A DNA stretch of 64,000 bases from Ideonella livida (GTDB taxonomy: Bacteria > Pseudomonadota > Gammaproteobacteria > Burkholderiales > Burkholderiaceae_C). Shown here one piece after another: positions 36,418-45,882 of the stretch (the stretch's first letter is position 1; every line of letters starts with the position of its first letter). The stretch covers positions 91,553 to 155,552 of the forward strand of contig NZ_JAAGOH010000010.1 in the NCBI RefSeq assembly GCF_010499455.1. The letters are read 5' to 3'. A model generated the notes under the pieces. The model saw only the letters and a program-made list of their open reading frames with translations, ran no database searches and was not told the origin of the DNA. The position numbers and the translations under genes were made by a program.

Positions 36418-36777
36418 TCAGCGGGACGATCCGCTGAAACGGAAGAGCAACAGCACCGGCCCGAACAGCGGCACCTCGCGGTCGTAGGCGTAGCTGATGC
36501 GGACATCGCTGCCGTTGACACTCACCTCCAGGTCCTGGGCGGTGATGGACTGGATGCCGTACTCGACCTGGGTTTGCTTCTCGAAGCCACGGCGGACATC
36601 GGCCACCGTGGAGGCACCGGAGTCCTTGATGGACTGAACCGCCTTGCGGATGGACATGTATTCGGTATAAACCGGCAGCACCTTGACCGCCAGCAGGCCG
36701 CCCATGGCCAGCAGGATGGCCCAGAAGATCAACCCGACCATGGTGAAACCGCCTTGGCGGTGTCCCGGAATGCGCAT
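36418..36777 (-). CDS. DUF4845 small membrane protein with pilin-like N-terminus
   Basis: The 119-residue product starts MRIPGHRQGGFTMVGLIFWA. A short basic leader, Gly10-Phe11 junction and a hydrophobic helix (about 11-30) resemble type IV prepilins, although the usual Glu5 of the mature form is Gly. The rest is a small periplasmic-type domain (KVLPVYTEYMSIRKAVQSIK, QDLEVSVNGSDVRISYAYDR). DUF4845 proteins sit between lepB and rnc in many betaproteobacteria; function is unknown. The start at 36777 was chosen for its GGAGGG ribosome-binding site; a start at 36810 is possible. The gene lies 52 bp after lepB and 23 bp before rnc. Confidence 0.9.
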   Translation of the reverse strand: MRIPGHRQGGFTMVGLIFWAILLAMGGLLAVKVLPVYTEYMSIRKAVQSIKDSGASTVADVRRGFEKQTQVEYGIQSITAQDLEVSVNGSDVRISYAYDREVPLFGPVLLLFRFSGSSR

Positions 36778-36829
36778 GTGCAACCCTCCACGGGAAGGCA
36801 GACCCGCCATGGGGCGGCTCCTCCCGACG

Positions 36830-37798
36830 TCAATCAAAGCCGCCGATGCGCGACGGCTTGCCAAAGTTCATCCAGATGAAGAACGCCCGGCCCACGATGT
36901 TGTCCTTGGGCACGAACCCCCAGTATCGTGAATCTTCGGAATTGTCGCGGTTGTCACCCATCACGAAATAGTGACCGTCAGGCACCTTGCACACCACGCC
37001 TTCGGCGCTGTAGCGGCAGCCCTCCTTGCCGGGAAAGTCCCGCACCGCCGCCGGCTGGAAGGGCAGCACCTGCGGAAAGCGCTGGGCCTGATGCGGCTTC
37101 TCACCGAGCTGCTCGGTGAACTGGGCCATCAGGCGCAGACCCTCCTCGTCGTAGCCTTCGCCCAGGGGCGTGGTGGGCACCGGCTGGCCGTTGATGCGGA
37201 GCTGGGCATTGAGGTAGGACACCTCGTCGCCGGGCAGGCCGACGATGCGCTTGATGTAGTCCAGACGCGGATCCACCGGGTAGCGGAAGACGATCACATC
37301 GCCGCGGACCGGGGTGTTGTTGGCCACCACCAGGGTGTTGACCACCGGCAGGCGCACGCCGTAGTGGAACTTGTTGACCAGGATGAGATCGCCCACGTGC
37401 AGCGTCGGGATCATCGAGCCTGAGGGAATCTTGAACGGCTCGAAGAGGAAGGAGCGCAACACGAACACGACCACGATCACCGGAAACAGACCGGCGGTCC
37501 AGTCGAGCCACCAAGGCTGCATCAACAGCTTCTCGCGGGCCTCCGCGATGTCGCCATCGACCTTCTCGATGCCCAGCCGGGCCAGTTCGGCCTGACGGGC
37601 GGCGTGCTGGGTCTCCAGCTGCGCGGCGGCTGCGGCCCGCGCCGGTGCCAAGCGCAGACGCTCGGCCAGCCAGAATGCCCCCGTCACCATCGACAGGATG
37701 AACAGCAGCAGGGAGAAGTTGCCGAACCAGAAGTCTAGATACCAGCCGCCCAGGTAGACGACAAGCGCGCCGTACAGCGCCGCGGTCAAGGTGCTCAT
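36830..37798 (-). CDS. lepB: Signal peptidase I
   Basis: The 322-residue enzyme cleaves signal peptides of exported proteins at the periplasmic face of the inner membrane. Two N-terminal spans (about 5-21 and 26-45), a basic/Ala-rich cytoplasmic loop and a further hydrophobic segment (about 102-117) precede the catalytic region. Ser128 is in KIPSGSMIPTL and Lys183 in DYIKRIVGLPGD, the Ser-Lys dyad. A C-terminal box GHYFVMGDNRDNSEDSRYWG is typical. E. coli LepB has 324 residues, so length is standard. It follows lepA by 16 bp. Confidence 0.97.
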   Translation of the reverse strand: MSTLTAALYGALVVYLGGWYLDFWFGNFSLLLFILSMVTGAFWLAERLRLAPARAAAAAQLETQHAARQAELARLGIEKVDGDIAEAREKLLMQPWWLDWTAGLFPVIVVVFVLRSFLFEPFKIPSGSMIPTLHVGDLILVNKFHYGVRLPVVNTLVVANNTPVRGDVIVFRYPVDPRLDYIKRIVGLPGDEVSYLNAQLRINGQPVPTTPLGEGYDEEGLRLMAQFTEQLGEKPHQAQRFPQVLPFQPAAVRDFPGKEGCRYSAEGVVCKVPDGHYFVMGDNRDNSEDSRYWGFVPKDNIVGRAFFIWMNFGKPSRIGGFD

Positions 37799-37814
37799 GC
37801 GGGTCTCTCGCCTC

Positions 37815-39623
37815 TCAATCGTCAACCTGGAGGATGGCCAGGAATGCTTCCTGCGGCACCTCGACGGAGCCGATCTGCTTCATGCGCTTCTTGCCGGCCT
37901 TCTGCTTCTCGAGCAGCTTGCGCTTGCGGGTGATGTCACCACCGTAGCACTTGGCCAGCACGTTCTTGCGCAACGCCTTGATGTTCTCGCGGGCGATGAT
38001 GTTGGCGCCGATGGCGGCCTGGATGGCCACGTCGTACATCTGGCGCGGGATCTGCTCACGCATCTTGGCCGCCACGGCACGGCCGCGGTACTGGCTTTGG
38101 CTGCGGTGCACGATCATGGCCAGCGGGTCGACACGGTCGCCGTTGATCAGGATGTCCACCTTGACCACGTCGGCGGCGCGGTACTCCTTGAACTCATAGT
38201 CCATGGAGGCGTAGCCGCGGGACACCGACTTGAGCTTGTCGAAGAAGTCCAGCACGATCTCTGCCAACGGCAGCTCATAGGTGAGCATCACCTGCTTGCC
38301 GTGGTAGGCCATGTTGATCTGGATGCCACGCTTCTGGTTGGCCAGCGTCATCACCACGCCCACGTAGTCCTGGGGCATGTAGAGGTGCACGGTGACGATG
38401 GGCTCGCGGATCTCGCGGATCCGGCCCACGTCCGGCATCTTGCTGGGGTTCTCCACCTCCAGCACGGTCCCGTCGTTGAGCTCCACCTCATAGACCACGC
38501 TGGGGGCGGTGGTCACCAGGTCCTGATCGAACTCACGCTCCAGGCGCTCCTGCACGATCTCCATGTGCAGCAGGCCCAGGAAACCGCAGCGGAAGCCGAA
38601 ACCCAGCGCCTGCGAGACTTCCGGCTCAAAGCGCAGCGAGCTGTCGTTGAGCTTGAGCTTTTCCAGGGCATCGCGCAGCTGGTCGTACTCGCTGGCTTCG
38701 CTGGGATAGAGGCCGGCAAAGACCTGGGGCTGAATTTCCTTGAAGCCCGGAAGCGCCTCGGTGGCCGGCCCCGCGTTATTGGGCAGCTTCTTTTCCAGGG
38801 TGACGGTATCGCCCACCTTGGCCGCCGCCAGCTCCTTGATGCCGCAGATGACGAAGCCCACCTCGCCGGCCTTCAGCGCGTCACGGTTCTCGCTCTTGGG
38901 AGTGAACACGCCCAGGTGCTCAATGCCATAGACCGCATTGGTGGCCATCATCCGGATGCGCTCGCCCTTGGCGATCTGGCCGTCGACCACACGCACCAGC
39001 ATGACCACGCCCACGTAGTTGTCAAACCAGGCGTCGATGATCATCGCGCGGGGCGGACCCTCGGGATTGCCACGCGGCGGCGGCATGCGCTCGATGACCG
39101 CCTCCAGGATGTCGTCGATGCCCAGACCGGTCTTGGCCGAGCAAGGAATAGCGTCGCCAGCGTCGATGCCGATGACGTCCTCGATCTCCTCCTTGGCGTT
39201 GTCGGGATCGGCCTGGGGCAAGTCCATCTTGTTGAGGACGGGCACCACCTCCACGCCGAGGTCGAGCGCGGTGTAGCAGTTGGCCACCGTCTGGGCCTCG
39301 ACGCCCTGGGAGGCATCCACCACCAGCAGCGCACCTTCGCACGCGGAGAGCGAGCGACTCACTTCATACGAGAAGTCAACGTGGCCCGGGGTGTCGATGA
39401 GGTTGAGGTTGTAGACCTTGCCGTTCTTCGCGGTGTATTGAAGCGCGGCGGTTTGCGCCTTGATGGTGATGCCCCGCTCGCGCTCGATGTCCATCGAGTC
39501 CAGCACCTGGGCTTCCATCTCCCGGTCACTCAGGCCGCCGCAGCGCTGGATCAGCCGGTCGGCCAGGGTGCTCTTGCCGTGGTCGATGTGGGCGATGATG
39601 GAGAAGTTTCTGATGTGGTCCAT
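37815..39623 (-). CDS. lepA: Elongation factor 4 (LepA) GTPase
   Basis: The 602-residue translational GTPase has G1 [10 protein letters not shown]2 [12 protein letters not shown]3 DTPGHVDF, G4 NKMDLPQAD, and domains II, III and V as in EF-G. It ends with the LepA-specific C-terminal domain ([31 protein letters not shown]). It back-translocates or remodels stalled ribosomes, most clearly under ionic stress. The ATG at 39623 ([12 protein letters not shown]) was chosen; a GTG two codons upstream is possible. It is followed by lepB, the conserved pair. A strong terminator for the upstream mucD unit lies at 39729-39760, so lepA should have its own promoter in the gap. Confidence 0.97.
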   Translation of the reverse strand: MDHIRNFSIIAHIDHGKSTLADRLIQRCGGLSDREMEAQVLDSMDIERERGITIKAQTAALQYTAKNGKVYNLNLIDTPGHVDFSYEVSRSLSACEGALLVVDASQGVEAQTVANCYTALDLGVEVVPVLNKMDLPQADPDNAKEEIEDVIGIDAGDAIPCSAKTGLGIDDILEAVIERMPPPRGNPEGPPRAMIIDAWFDNYVGVVMLVRVVDGQIAKGERIRMMATNAVYGIEHLGVFTPKSENRDALKAGEVGFVICGIKELAAAKVGDTVTLEKKLPNNAGPATEALPGFKEIQPQVFAGLYPSEASEYDQLRDALEKLKLNDSSLRFEPEVSQALGFGFRCGFLGLLHMEIVQERLEREFDQDLVTTAPSVVYEVELNDGTVLEVENPSKMPDVGRIREIREPIVTVHLYMPQDYVGVVMTLANQKRGIQINMAYHGKQVMLTYELPLAEIVLDFFDKLKSVSRGYASMDYEFKEYRAADVVKVDILINGDRVDPLAMIVHRSQSQYRGRAVAAKMREQIPRQMYDVAIQAAIGANIIARENIKALRKNVLAKCYGGDITRKRKLLEKQKAGKKRMKQIGSVEVPQEAFLAILQVDD

Positions 39624-39728
39624 GGTCACTCAAGGAGGCGGGCCGCCCGCCGTCGGCAAGAAGGCGCCGGGCCGACGCGCTGGGCATGGCACCCCGATCG
39701 CCTCTGGGCGGAGGATGCCGGGCCGTGC

Positions 39729-39760
39729 AAAAAAAAGGCACGTCGGGTCGGTGACGCGCC
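39729..39760 (-). terminator. Rho-independent terminator after the rpoE-mucD unit
   Basis: On the minus strand GGCGCGTC-ACCGACCC-GACGTGCC forms an 8-bp stem (one G-U pair) followed by eight T residues (39736-39729). It lies 85 bp past the mucD stop and is the clearest terminator on this strand; it separates the sigma-E/mucD transcript from lepA. Confidence 0.8.
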
Positions 39761-39844
39761 TTCCAACATGCCGGAGGGTGGCTACTGCAGGTTGGTCCGT
39801 GATTGTACCCTCCGGCCATTGGAGGGGCGGATGTCCCCCCGGGC

Positions 39845-41347
39845 TCAACGGCCGGCCGGGATGACCAGGTAGTTGACCCACTCGCCCCGGCGCACCAGCA
39901 GGCTCACCGGCCGGGACTTGTCGAGCTTGGCCGCCAAGGCGGTGAACTGCCGGACATCGGTGATGTCCACGTTGTCCAAGGCCAGCACCACATCCCCCTC
40001 GCGCACGCCGGCCCGAGCTGCAGCCCCCTCGGCAGACTCGACACGCACACCGCCCTTGATGCGCAGCTCGCGGCGTTGGCCCTCCGGGATGTCCTGCACC
40101 GCCAGGCCCAGCGCCGTGCGCGCCGTGGCGCTGGGGGCCGGCTCCTGGCTGATCCGCGTCTTGTCAGCATCCAGCTCCACCACCGTGACCGGCACGTCGC
40201 GGAAGGCCTTGTTGCGGAAGACCTGCAGCACCACCCGGGTCCCTGGCTTGACGGCACCGATGAGGCGCGGCAGTTCACCCGAACGCTCCACCGCCTTGCC
40301 GTCGACCTTGACGATGATGTCCCCCGCCTCCAGCCCGGCACGGTCCGCCGGGGAGCCGTTTTCCACCCCGCGCACCAGCGCCCCCTGGGGCTTGCCCAGG
40401 CCGATGGACTCAGCCACCTCGCGGGTGACCGGGGCGATGCTCACGCCGATGCGGCTGCGGATGACGCGACCGTGGGCGCGCAGCTGGTCGGCCACGCGCA
40501 TGGCCTCGTCGATCGGGATGGCAAACGAGATGCCGGCATAACCGCCCGACGGGCTGTAGATCTGGGAGTTGATGCCCACGACCTCACCGCGCAGGTTGAT
40601 CAGCGGGCCACCCGAGTTGCCAGGGTTGATGGCCACGTCGGTCTGGATGAAAGGCAGGAAATCGCCGGTGTCACGTTGCTTGGCGCTGACGATGCCGGCC
40701 GTTACCGTGTTGTCCAGCCCGAAGGGCGAGCCGATGGCCATGACCCATTCGCCCACTTTCAGGCGGTTGGCGTCACCGATCCGCACCGCCGGCAGGCCGG
40801 CCGCATCAATCTTGACCACCGCGACGTCGGTGCGCTTGTCCTGCCCGATGACGCGGGCCTTGAACTCGCGTTTGTCGGTCAGGGTCACGATCAGCTCGTC
40901 GGCCCCCTCCACCACATGGGCGTTGGTCATGACCAGGCCGTCGGCCGTGAGGATGAAGCCGGAGCCGACGCCACGGCGCTGCGGCTGGTCCTCGTCCTCC
41001 TCCGCGCGTGGATTGCGCTGGCCTGGCACCGGAATGCCGAAACGGCGGAAGAACTCCTCCACCCCGGGATCGAGCTGCCCCCCGCCGCCGGCGCGAGCAC
41101 CACGGGCACGTTCCGCGGTGCGGATGTTGACCACCGAGGGGCCAGTCAGCTCCACCAGCTCGGTGAAGTCCGGCAGGCCCTTGACCACCGGACCCTGAAC
41201 CGGCGTCGCCGCACCTGCGGCCCATGTCGCCGGTCCGCTCAGCGCCAGGCCCAGCCCGGCAACCAAACCCCACAGCGCACGGCGCCGGCGTAGGGAGGCA
41301 GAAACGACAGCTTGGCACTCAGGCCGTGTGGGGTTCAGATGAGGCAT
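39845..41347 (-). CDS. mucD: Do-family (DegP/MucD) periplasmic serine protease
   Basis: The 500-residue protease-chaperone has an N-terminal export signal (about 20-47, RRRALWGLVAGLGLALSGPA), a trypsin-like domain with His144 (TNAHVV), Asp174 (RTDVAVVKID) and Ser245 (NPGNSGGPL), then two PDZ domains (about 275-370 and 395-495). It degrades or refolds misfolded envelope proteins. In the known MucD/sigma-E system it also dampens the envelope-stress response. Position right after rpoE-rseA-rseB supports that role. ATG at 41347 was preferred to an upstream TTG. Confidence 0.95.
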   Translation of the reverse strand: MPHLNPTRPECQAVVSASLRRRRALWGLVAGLGLALSGPATWAAGAATPVQGPVVKGLPDFTELVELTGPSVVNIRTAERARGARAGGGGQLDPGVEEFFRRFGIPVPGQRNPRAEEDEDQPQRRGVGSGFILTADGLVMTNAHVVEGADELIVTLTDKREFKARVIGQDKRTDVAVVKIDAAGLPAVRIGDANRLKVGEWVMAIGSPFGLDNTVTAGIVSAKQRDTGDFLPFIQTDVAINPGNSGGPLINLRGEVVGINSQIYSPSGGYAGISFAIPIDEAMRVADQLRAHGRVIRSRIGVSIAPVTREVAESIGLGKPQGALVRGVENGSPADRAGLEAGDIIVKVDGKAVERSGELPRLIGAVKPGTRVVLQVFRNKAFRDVPVTVVELDADKTRISQEPAPSATARTALGLAVQDIPEGQRRELRIKGGVRVESAEGAAARAGVREGDVVLALDNVDITDVRQFTALAAKLDKSRPVSLLVRRGEWVNYLVIPAGR

Positions 41348-41403
41348 GACGTTGGGCAACTTAAATGAACACAGCCGGAAGGTCCGCCGGCACAGCCCGG
41401 TGC

Positions 41404-42450
41404 CTAGCGCAGCCGCTCCAGCGCCCCGGCAAAGCGCTGCAAGGTCTCGGGCGGCACATCACCAACCACCGTGATCCAGTGGTCCTCATGGCGTGTGGTA
41501 AGGGTATGTGCAGCCCCGAGCGAGCTCAGCCCCGGCTGGGCGTGACGTGCGGGCTGATAGCCTTCGATGAAGACCGAAACATGTGTGAGCCCATCGGAGA
41601 ACACCGCCTGGACCAGGGGGGCGGCATCCGTGGCGGCCACGTCCAGCACGCGGCGGGCGCATTGCACCTCGCGAAATCCCACCGGCAAGGCCTTCAGCCC
41701 CCAGCCCTCGGCCTGCAACTGCGTACTTTCAAAGGAGGCCTTGAGCACCTTGTAGCCGGACAACTGGCGCAGGGGCTTGAGCAACTGATCAGGCTGGGCG
41801 CGAGCCACCAGGGACAGCTCGGTGAAGGCCGCACTCTCCAGCACCTGCCCGCCCGCGGCCAGCACATCGGCCCGCAGCAACAGGCCATGTTGACGCTCCA
41901 CCCACAGGCGCTGGCTGAAGCGCAGGCCATCCCGAGCCTTGAGCAGCACCACATCAGCCTCCAGGCCGGCCACCCGATCCTGACCCGCACTGCGGACCTC
42001 ATAGCCTTCGGTCAACCGCCTGTCGCTGCCCGTGGGCAGGGCGGGAAATCCGCCCGCCGTCTCACGCGCCTCGACCACCGCCAGGCGTTGACGGTGCCAC
42101 AGCGTGTGCAGCAACCCGTTGTGGCGGATGACACTGCGCGGCTCGCCGTCCAGCCACTCCACCCGTTCCACCGGGGCCGCGCCGTCACCAAGGTGGGTGA
42201 TGCGTGTGGTGCTGGCGGTGCCGCCGGCCGTCACCACCAGGGTGCCCTGGTAGTTGCGACGCATGGCCGCGTGCTGGACCCGCTGGACCCAGGCCTTGAC
42301 CTCTGCGACCTCCCAGGCCGGAACGGACACCTCACCCGCCCGCAGGGCCGGCGCCCACAGCCCGCAGGCGCCCAAGGTCAGGCCGGCCAGCAGGGGCGCC
42401 CAGCGCCCGGTCCTGCGCACCGGGTCCCGGCCCGGCTGCTCGCTGTTCAT
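41404..42450 (-). CDS. rseB: Sigma-E regulatory protein RseB/MucB
   Basis: The 348-residue periplasmic protein has a signal sequence (about 15-38) and the MucB/RseB two-domain layout: an N-terminal LolA-like domain (VQHAAMRRNYQGTLVVTAGG, RVEWLDGEPRSVIRHN) and a C-terminal domain (LPVGFREVQCARRVLD, QAVFSDGLTHVSVFIEGYQP). RseB binds the periplasmic tail of the anti-sigma factor and shields it from proteolysis until it meets mislocalised LPS or lipoproteins. It lies 13 bp after rseA. Confidence 0.93.
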   Translation of the reverse strand: MNSEQPGRDPVRRTGRWAPLLAGLTLGACGLWAPALRAGEVSVPAWEVAEVKAWVQRVQHAAMRRNYQGTLVVTAGGTASTTRITHLGDGAAPVERVEWLDGEPRSVIRHNGLLHTLWHRQRLAVVEARETAGGFPALPTGSDRRLTEGYEVRSAGQDRVAGLEADVVLLKARDGLRFSQRLWVERQHGLLLRADVLAAGGQVLESAAFTELSLVARAQPDQLLKPLRQLSGYKVLKASFESTQLQAEGWGLKALPVGFREVQCARRVLDVAATDAAPLVQAVFSDGLTHVSVFIEGYQPARHAQPGLSSLGAAHTLTTRHEDHWITVVGDVPPETLQRFAGALERLR

Positions 42451-42463
42451 GCGGTGTTGTCCT

Positions 42464-43108
42464 TCAGCGGAGTTCCTGGGTCACGGAAACAGGGCGCACG
42501 GCCCCGGGCGCCGCCAGGGTCAGGCCTGCGCCCTGGCTGAATTGCCGATGGGCCTGCAGATAACGGTCGAGCTCCGGACTGCGAACCATCACCGGACCGG
42601 AGGCCGACAGGGCCGACGGCTGCAGCGCTCCCAGCCCCGCACTGGCCACCCACGCCTCCTGCAGGCTCTCGCCACCCGTGCCGGTGCGCAATACCAATGC
42701 GCCGCCTGCCACCATGCAGACACCGGCCGCCATGGCGACCGGCCACCGCCATGCCCGCCGGGCTGCCGACACGGCCGCCAGCGGCACCGGCTCCGTCGCC
42801 GACACGGTCAGGGGGACTTCCGCCACCAGGCGGGCCGACTCCGAAGGGGCCAACACCACCGGCTCCTGCGCCAGCCGGGCCTGGATGGCGGCGAACAACC
42901 GGTCCTGCCGCCCCGGCGTGGCCGCCAGGTCATCCGAGCGCATCACGTCGCCAATCAGGCTCCATTCGCGCCAGGCCTGCTGCTGGTCCGCGTCGTGGCG
43001 CCAGCGCGCGCAGCCCTGGGCCACTTCGGAGGACGGCAGTTCGCCATCCATCAACGCCGACAGGCGCTCCCGCCCCTGGGCTCGATCTCCGGATCCATCA
43101 GCTGTCAT
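42464..43108 (-). CDS. rseA: Anti-sigma-E factor RseA/MucA
   Basis: The 214-residue protein has an N-terminal cytoplasmic anti-sigma domain (RERLSALMDGELPSSEVAQG, WREWSLIGDVMRSDDLA), one membrane span (about 125-147, WPVAMAAGVCMVAGGALVL) and a periplasmic tail (148-214). It would hold sigma-E inactive at the membrane and release it after regulated proteolysis. The start at 43108 (MTADGSGD) lies 35 bp past the rpoE stop. The order rpoE-rseA-rseB-mucD is the standard sigma-E (AlgU) module. Confidence 0.93.
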   Translation of the reverse strand: MTADGSGDRAQGRERLSALMDGELPSSEVAQGCARWRHDADQQQAWREWSLIGDVMRSDDLAATPGRQDRLFAAIQARLAQEPVVLAPSESARLVAEVPLTVSATEPVPLAAVSAARRAWRWPVAMAAGVCMVAGGALVLRTGTGGESLQEAWVASAGLGALQPSALSASGPVMVRSPELDRYLQAHRQFSQGAGLTLAAPGAVRPVSVTQELR

Positions 43109-43143
43109 CACTGCAACTCCAAAACCCTGGCCCACCGGCCGGC

Positions 43144-43758
43144 CTACCAACGCTCACCTTCCCGCGTGTCCAGCAGCGGGCGCAGCCGCGCCGCGATGGC
43201 CTCGCGGGCGCGGAAGATGCGTGAGCGCACCGTACCGATCGGGCAGCCCATCACCTCGGCGATCTCCTCATAGCTCAGCCCCTCGATCTCCCGCAGGGTG
43301 ATCGCCTGGCGCAGATCCTCGGACAGCGCATCGATCGCCGCGTTCACGGTCGCAGCGATTTCCTTGCTGGCGAGCAGCGCCTCGGGCGTGGCCATGTCGC
43401 TTGGTTCCCGGGAACGCCAGGAAGTTTCCTCATCGTCATCATCTCCAGCCAAGGCAGCCTCGGAGACGACCGGATCCCGCCGCAGCTCGATGGCCGCCTT
43501 CTTGGCGGTATTAACGGCGATGCGGTAGAGCCAGGTGTAGAAGGCACTGTCGCCGCGGAACTGCGGCAGGGCCCGATAGGCCCGGATGAAGGTCTCCTGG
43601 ACCAGGTCGAAGACCAGGTCGCTGTCGCGCACGATGCGCCCGATCAGGCGCTCGATGCGGCGCTGGTACTTCAGCACCAGCATTTCAAATGCTTTCTGAT
43701 CGCCCCGCTTGACGCGCTCGACCAGCTCGACATCAGGATCCACCTGTGGCGTGTTCAT
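43144..43758 (-). CDS. rpoE: ECF sigma factor RpoE (AlgU/sigma-E)
   Basis: The 204-residue sigma factor has region 2 (KAFEMLVLKYQRRIERLIGR, DLVFDLVQETFIRAYRALP, FRGDSAFYTWLYRIAVNTAK) and region 4 (LSEDLRQAITLREIEGLSYE, EIAEVMGCPIGTVRSRIFRA). It directs RNA polymerase to envelope-stress promoters. An acidic linker DDDDEE lies between the two regions. Its ATG overlaps the stop of the upstream 164-codon gene as ATGA, so translation is probably coupled. No sigma-E-type GAACTT promoter was found just upstream. Confidence 0.96.
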   Translation of the reverse strand: MNTPQVDPDVELVERVKRGDQKAFEMLVLKYQRRIERLIGRIVRDSDLVFDLVQETFIRAYRALPQFRGDSAFYTWLYRIAVNTAKKAAIELRRDPVVSEAALAGDDDDEETSWRSREPSDMATPEALLASKEIAATVNAAIDALSEDLRQAITLREIEGLSYEEIAEVMGCPIGTVRSRIFRAREAIAARLRPLLDTREGERW

Positions 43759-44249
43759 GAGGCCTCCCCCAGCCGGCGCGGCGCATCCGCGCTCCGGCGC
43801 TCACGGGCCATGGCCAGGCGCCAGGCATGCCAACGCCCAGGCAGATCCCCTCGGGTCACCAGACCCCAGCGGCGCCAGGGGAAGGTGGCGCAGCGCCAAC
43901 GCAACAGCTGCCAATCCTCGCCCTCCAGCACCAGCTCCAACCGCAGCACCGGCTCCCCGCCGGATGCGGGCACCCCGGGCGCCGCACCGGCATCACCGGC
44001 CTCCCAGGCTGCCGGCAGCTGAACCCAGCACTGCCCGTTCCAAAGCAGGGCCCCGGTGCCAGCCTGCCGACGGGCGAGCCAGGCGGCCAGCAGCCCGGCA
44101 AGCCCCAGCACCGCCAGCACCCCAGTCGGCGCCCCGTGTTGGAGCCAAGCACCGGCAGCGCCCAGCAGGGCACAAAGAACAAGACCCGCGCGACCCGGCA
44201 CAGCCCTCAACGGGAGAGCCACCGGATCGGCGCGGGTCTGGCGTGACAA
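43755..44249 (-). CDS. Hypothetical two-span membrane protein upstream of rpoE
   Basis: The 164-residue product has two adjacent hydrophobic helices (about 21-38 and 43-60, GLVLCALLGAAGAWLQ and GVLAVLGLAGLLAAWLARR), then a soluble domain with WNGQCWVQL, LRLELVLEGEDWQLLRWRCA and WRRWGLVTRGDLPGRWHAWR. The layout - paired helices followed by a Trp/Arg-rich beta domain - resembles YgfX/CptA-type proteins, but identity is not certain. It lies between fabF (30 bp upstream) and rpoE (4-bp overlap), so it may be the first gene of the sigma-E unit or the last of the fab unit. Confidence 0.75.
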   Translation of the reverse strand: MSRQTRADPVALPLRAVPGRAGLVLCALLGAAGAWLQHGAPTGVLAVLGLAGLLAAWLARRQAGTGALLWNGQCWVQLPAAWEAGDAGAAPGVPASGGEPVLRLELVLEGEDWQLLRWRCATFPWRRWGLVTRGDLPGRWHAWRLAMARERRSADAPRRLGEAS

Positions 44250-44279
44250 GGTCAGCGTATGGAAGTCGTCAACCCAGCA

Positions 44280-45524
44280 TCAGATGCGGCCGAACACCAA
44301 GGTGCCGTTGGTGCCGCCAAAACCGAAGTTGTTCTTCACCGCGATATCGATCTTCATCTCCCGCGCGGTGTTGGCACAGTAGTCCAGGTCACATTCGGGA
44401 TCCTGGTTGAAGATGTTGATCGTCGGCGGGGAGATCTGGTTGTGCACGGCCAACACCGAGAACACCGACTCCACACCGCCCGCACCGCCCAGCAAATGAC
44501 CAGTCATGGACTTGGTGGAGTTGACGACCAGCTTGTAGGCATGGTCACCAAACGCCTTCTTGATGGCATTGGTCTCGTTGAGGTCGCCCAGCGGCGTGGA
44601 AGTGCCGTGCGCATTCAGGTAGTGGACCTGGTCAGCGTTGATGCCAGCATTGCGCAACGCCGCCTTCATGGAGCGCTTGGGGCCGTCCACGTTGGGGGCG
44701 GTCATATGGTACGCATCGGCGCCCATGCCAAAGCCCAGCAGCTCAGCATAAATCTTGGCACCGCGACGCTTGGCGTGCTCGTATTCCTCGAGCACCACCA
44801 CCCCGGCACCTTCGCCCAGCACAAAGCCGTCGCGGTCCTTGTCCCAGGGACGGGATGCGGTGGCCGGATCGTCGTTGCGGGTGGACAAGGCCCGGGCAGC
44901 AGCAAAGCCGCCAACGCCCAGCATGGACACCGTGGATTCGGCGCCACCGGCGACCATGACGTCGGCGTCGCCATATTCAATCAGCCGCCCGGCTTCACCG
45001 ATGCAGTGCAGGCCCGTGGTGCAGGCCGTGACCACGGCCAGGTTGGGGCCGGTGAATCCGAAGCGGATGGAAACGTGACCGGAGATCATGTTGATGATCG
45101 AGGCCGGCACGAAGAAGGGGGAAATGCGGCGGGGACCACGGTCCACCACCATGCGGGTGGTGGACTCGATCTCCGGCAGGCCACCGATGCCCGACCCGAC
45201 CATGCAGCCGATGCGCTCGGCCTGCTCTTCGGTCAGCTGGTCGCCGGTGGGCAGGCCAGCGTCCTGCACCGCCTGCACAGCAGCCGCCAGACCGAAGTGG
45301 ATGAAGGTGTCCATCGCCTTGGCTTCCTTGCCAGGGATGTAGTCTTCCAACCGGAAGCCCTTGACCTCGCCCGCGAACTGGCAAGAGATGCCGGAGGCAT
45401 CGAACTTGGTGATGGGGGCGATGCCGGACTTGCCTGCAAGCAGGTTGCTCCAACCTTCGGCCACCGTGTTGCCGACCGGGCTGATCAGCCCCAGGCCGGT
45501 GATGACGACACGTCGACGGGTCAT
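44280..45524 (-). CDS. fabF: 3-oxoacyl-ACP synthase II
   Basis: The 414-residue condensing enzyme elongates acyl-ACP with malonyl-ACP. The catalytic Cys168 is in [16 protein letters not shown], and the two histidines are in [13 protein letters not shown] and [30 protein letters not shown] closes the protein. It is full length. acpP lies 47 bp upstream on the same strand, the usual acpP-fabF pair. Together with fabH, fabD and fabG it completes most of the type II fatty-acid elongation set; fabZ, fabI and accABCD are not in the window. Confidence 0.97.
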   Translation of the reverse strand: MTRRRVVITGLGLISPVGNTVAEGWSNLLAGKSGIAPITKFDASGISCQFAGEVKGFRLEDYIPGKEAKAMDTFIHFGLAAAVQAVQDAGLPTGDQLTEEQAERIGCMVGSGIGGLPEIESTTRMVVDRGPRRISPFFVPASIINMISGHVSIRFGFTGPNLAVVTACTTGLHCIGEAGRLIEYGDADVMVAGGAESTVSMLGVGGFAAARALSTRNDDPATASRPWDKDRDGFVLGEGAGVVVLEEYEHAKRRGAKIYAELLGFGMGADAYHMTAPNVDGPKRSMKAALRNAGINADQVHYLNAHGTSTPLGDLNETNAIKKAFGDHAYKLVVNSTKSMTGHLLGGAGGVESVFSVLAVHNQISPPTINIFNQDPECDLDYCANTAREMKIDIAVKNNFGFGGTNGTLVFGRI

Positions 45525-45571
45525 GCGTTCAGGACAGCAGGATCAGGAATGGGAACGGCGCAAAAGGGCAA

Positions 45572-45847
<276 letters not shown>

Positions 45848-45882
45848 CTACGCCGGCCTCCCGGCGCCCCCACCCAGGGACA

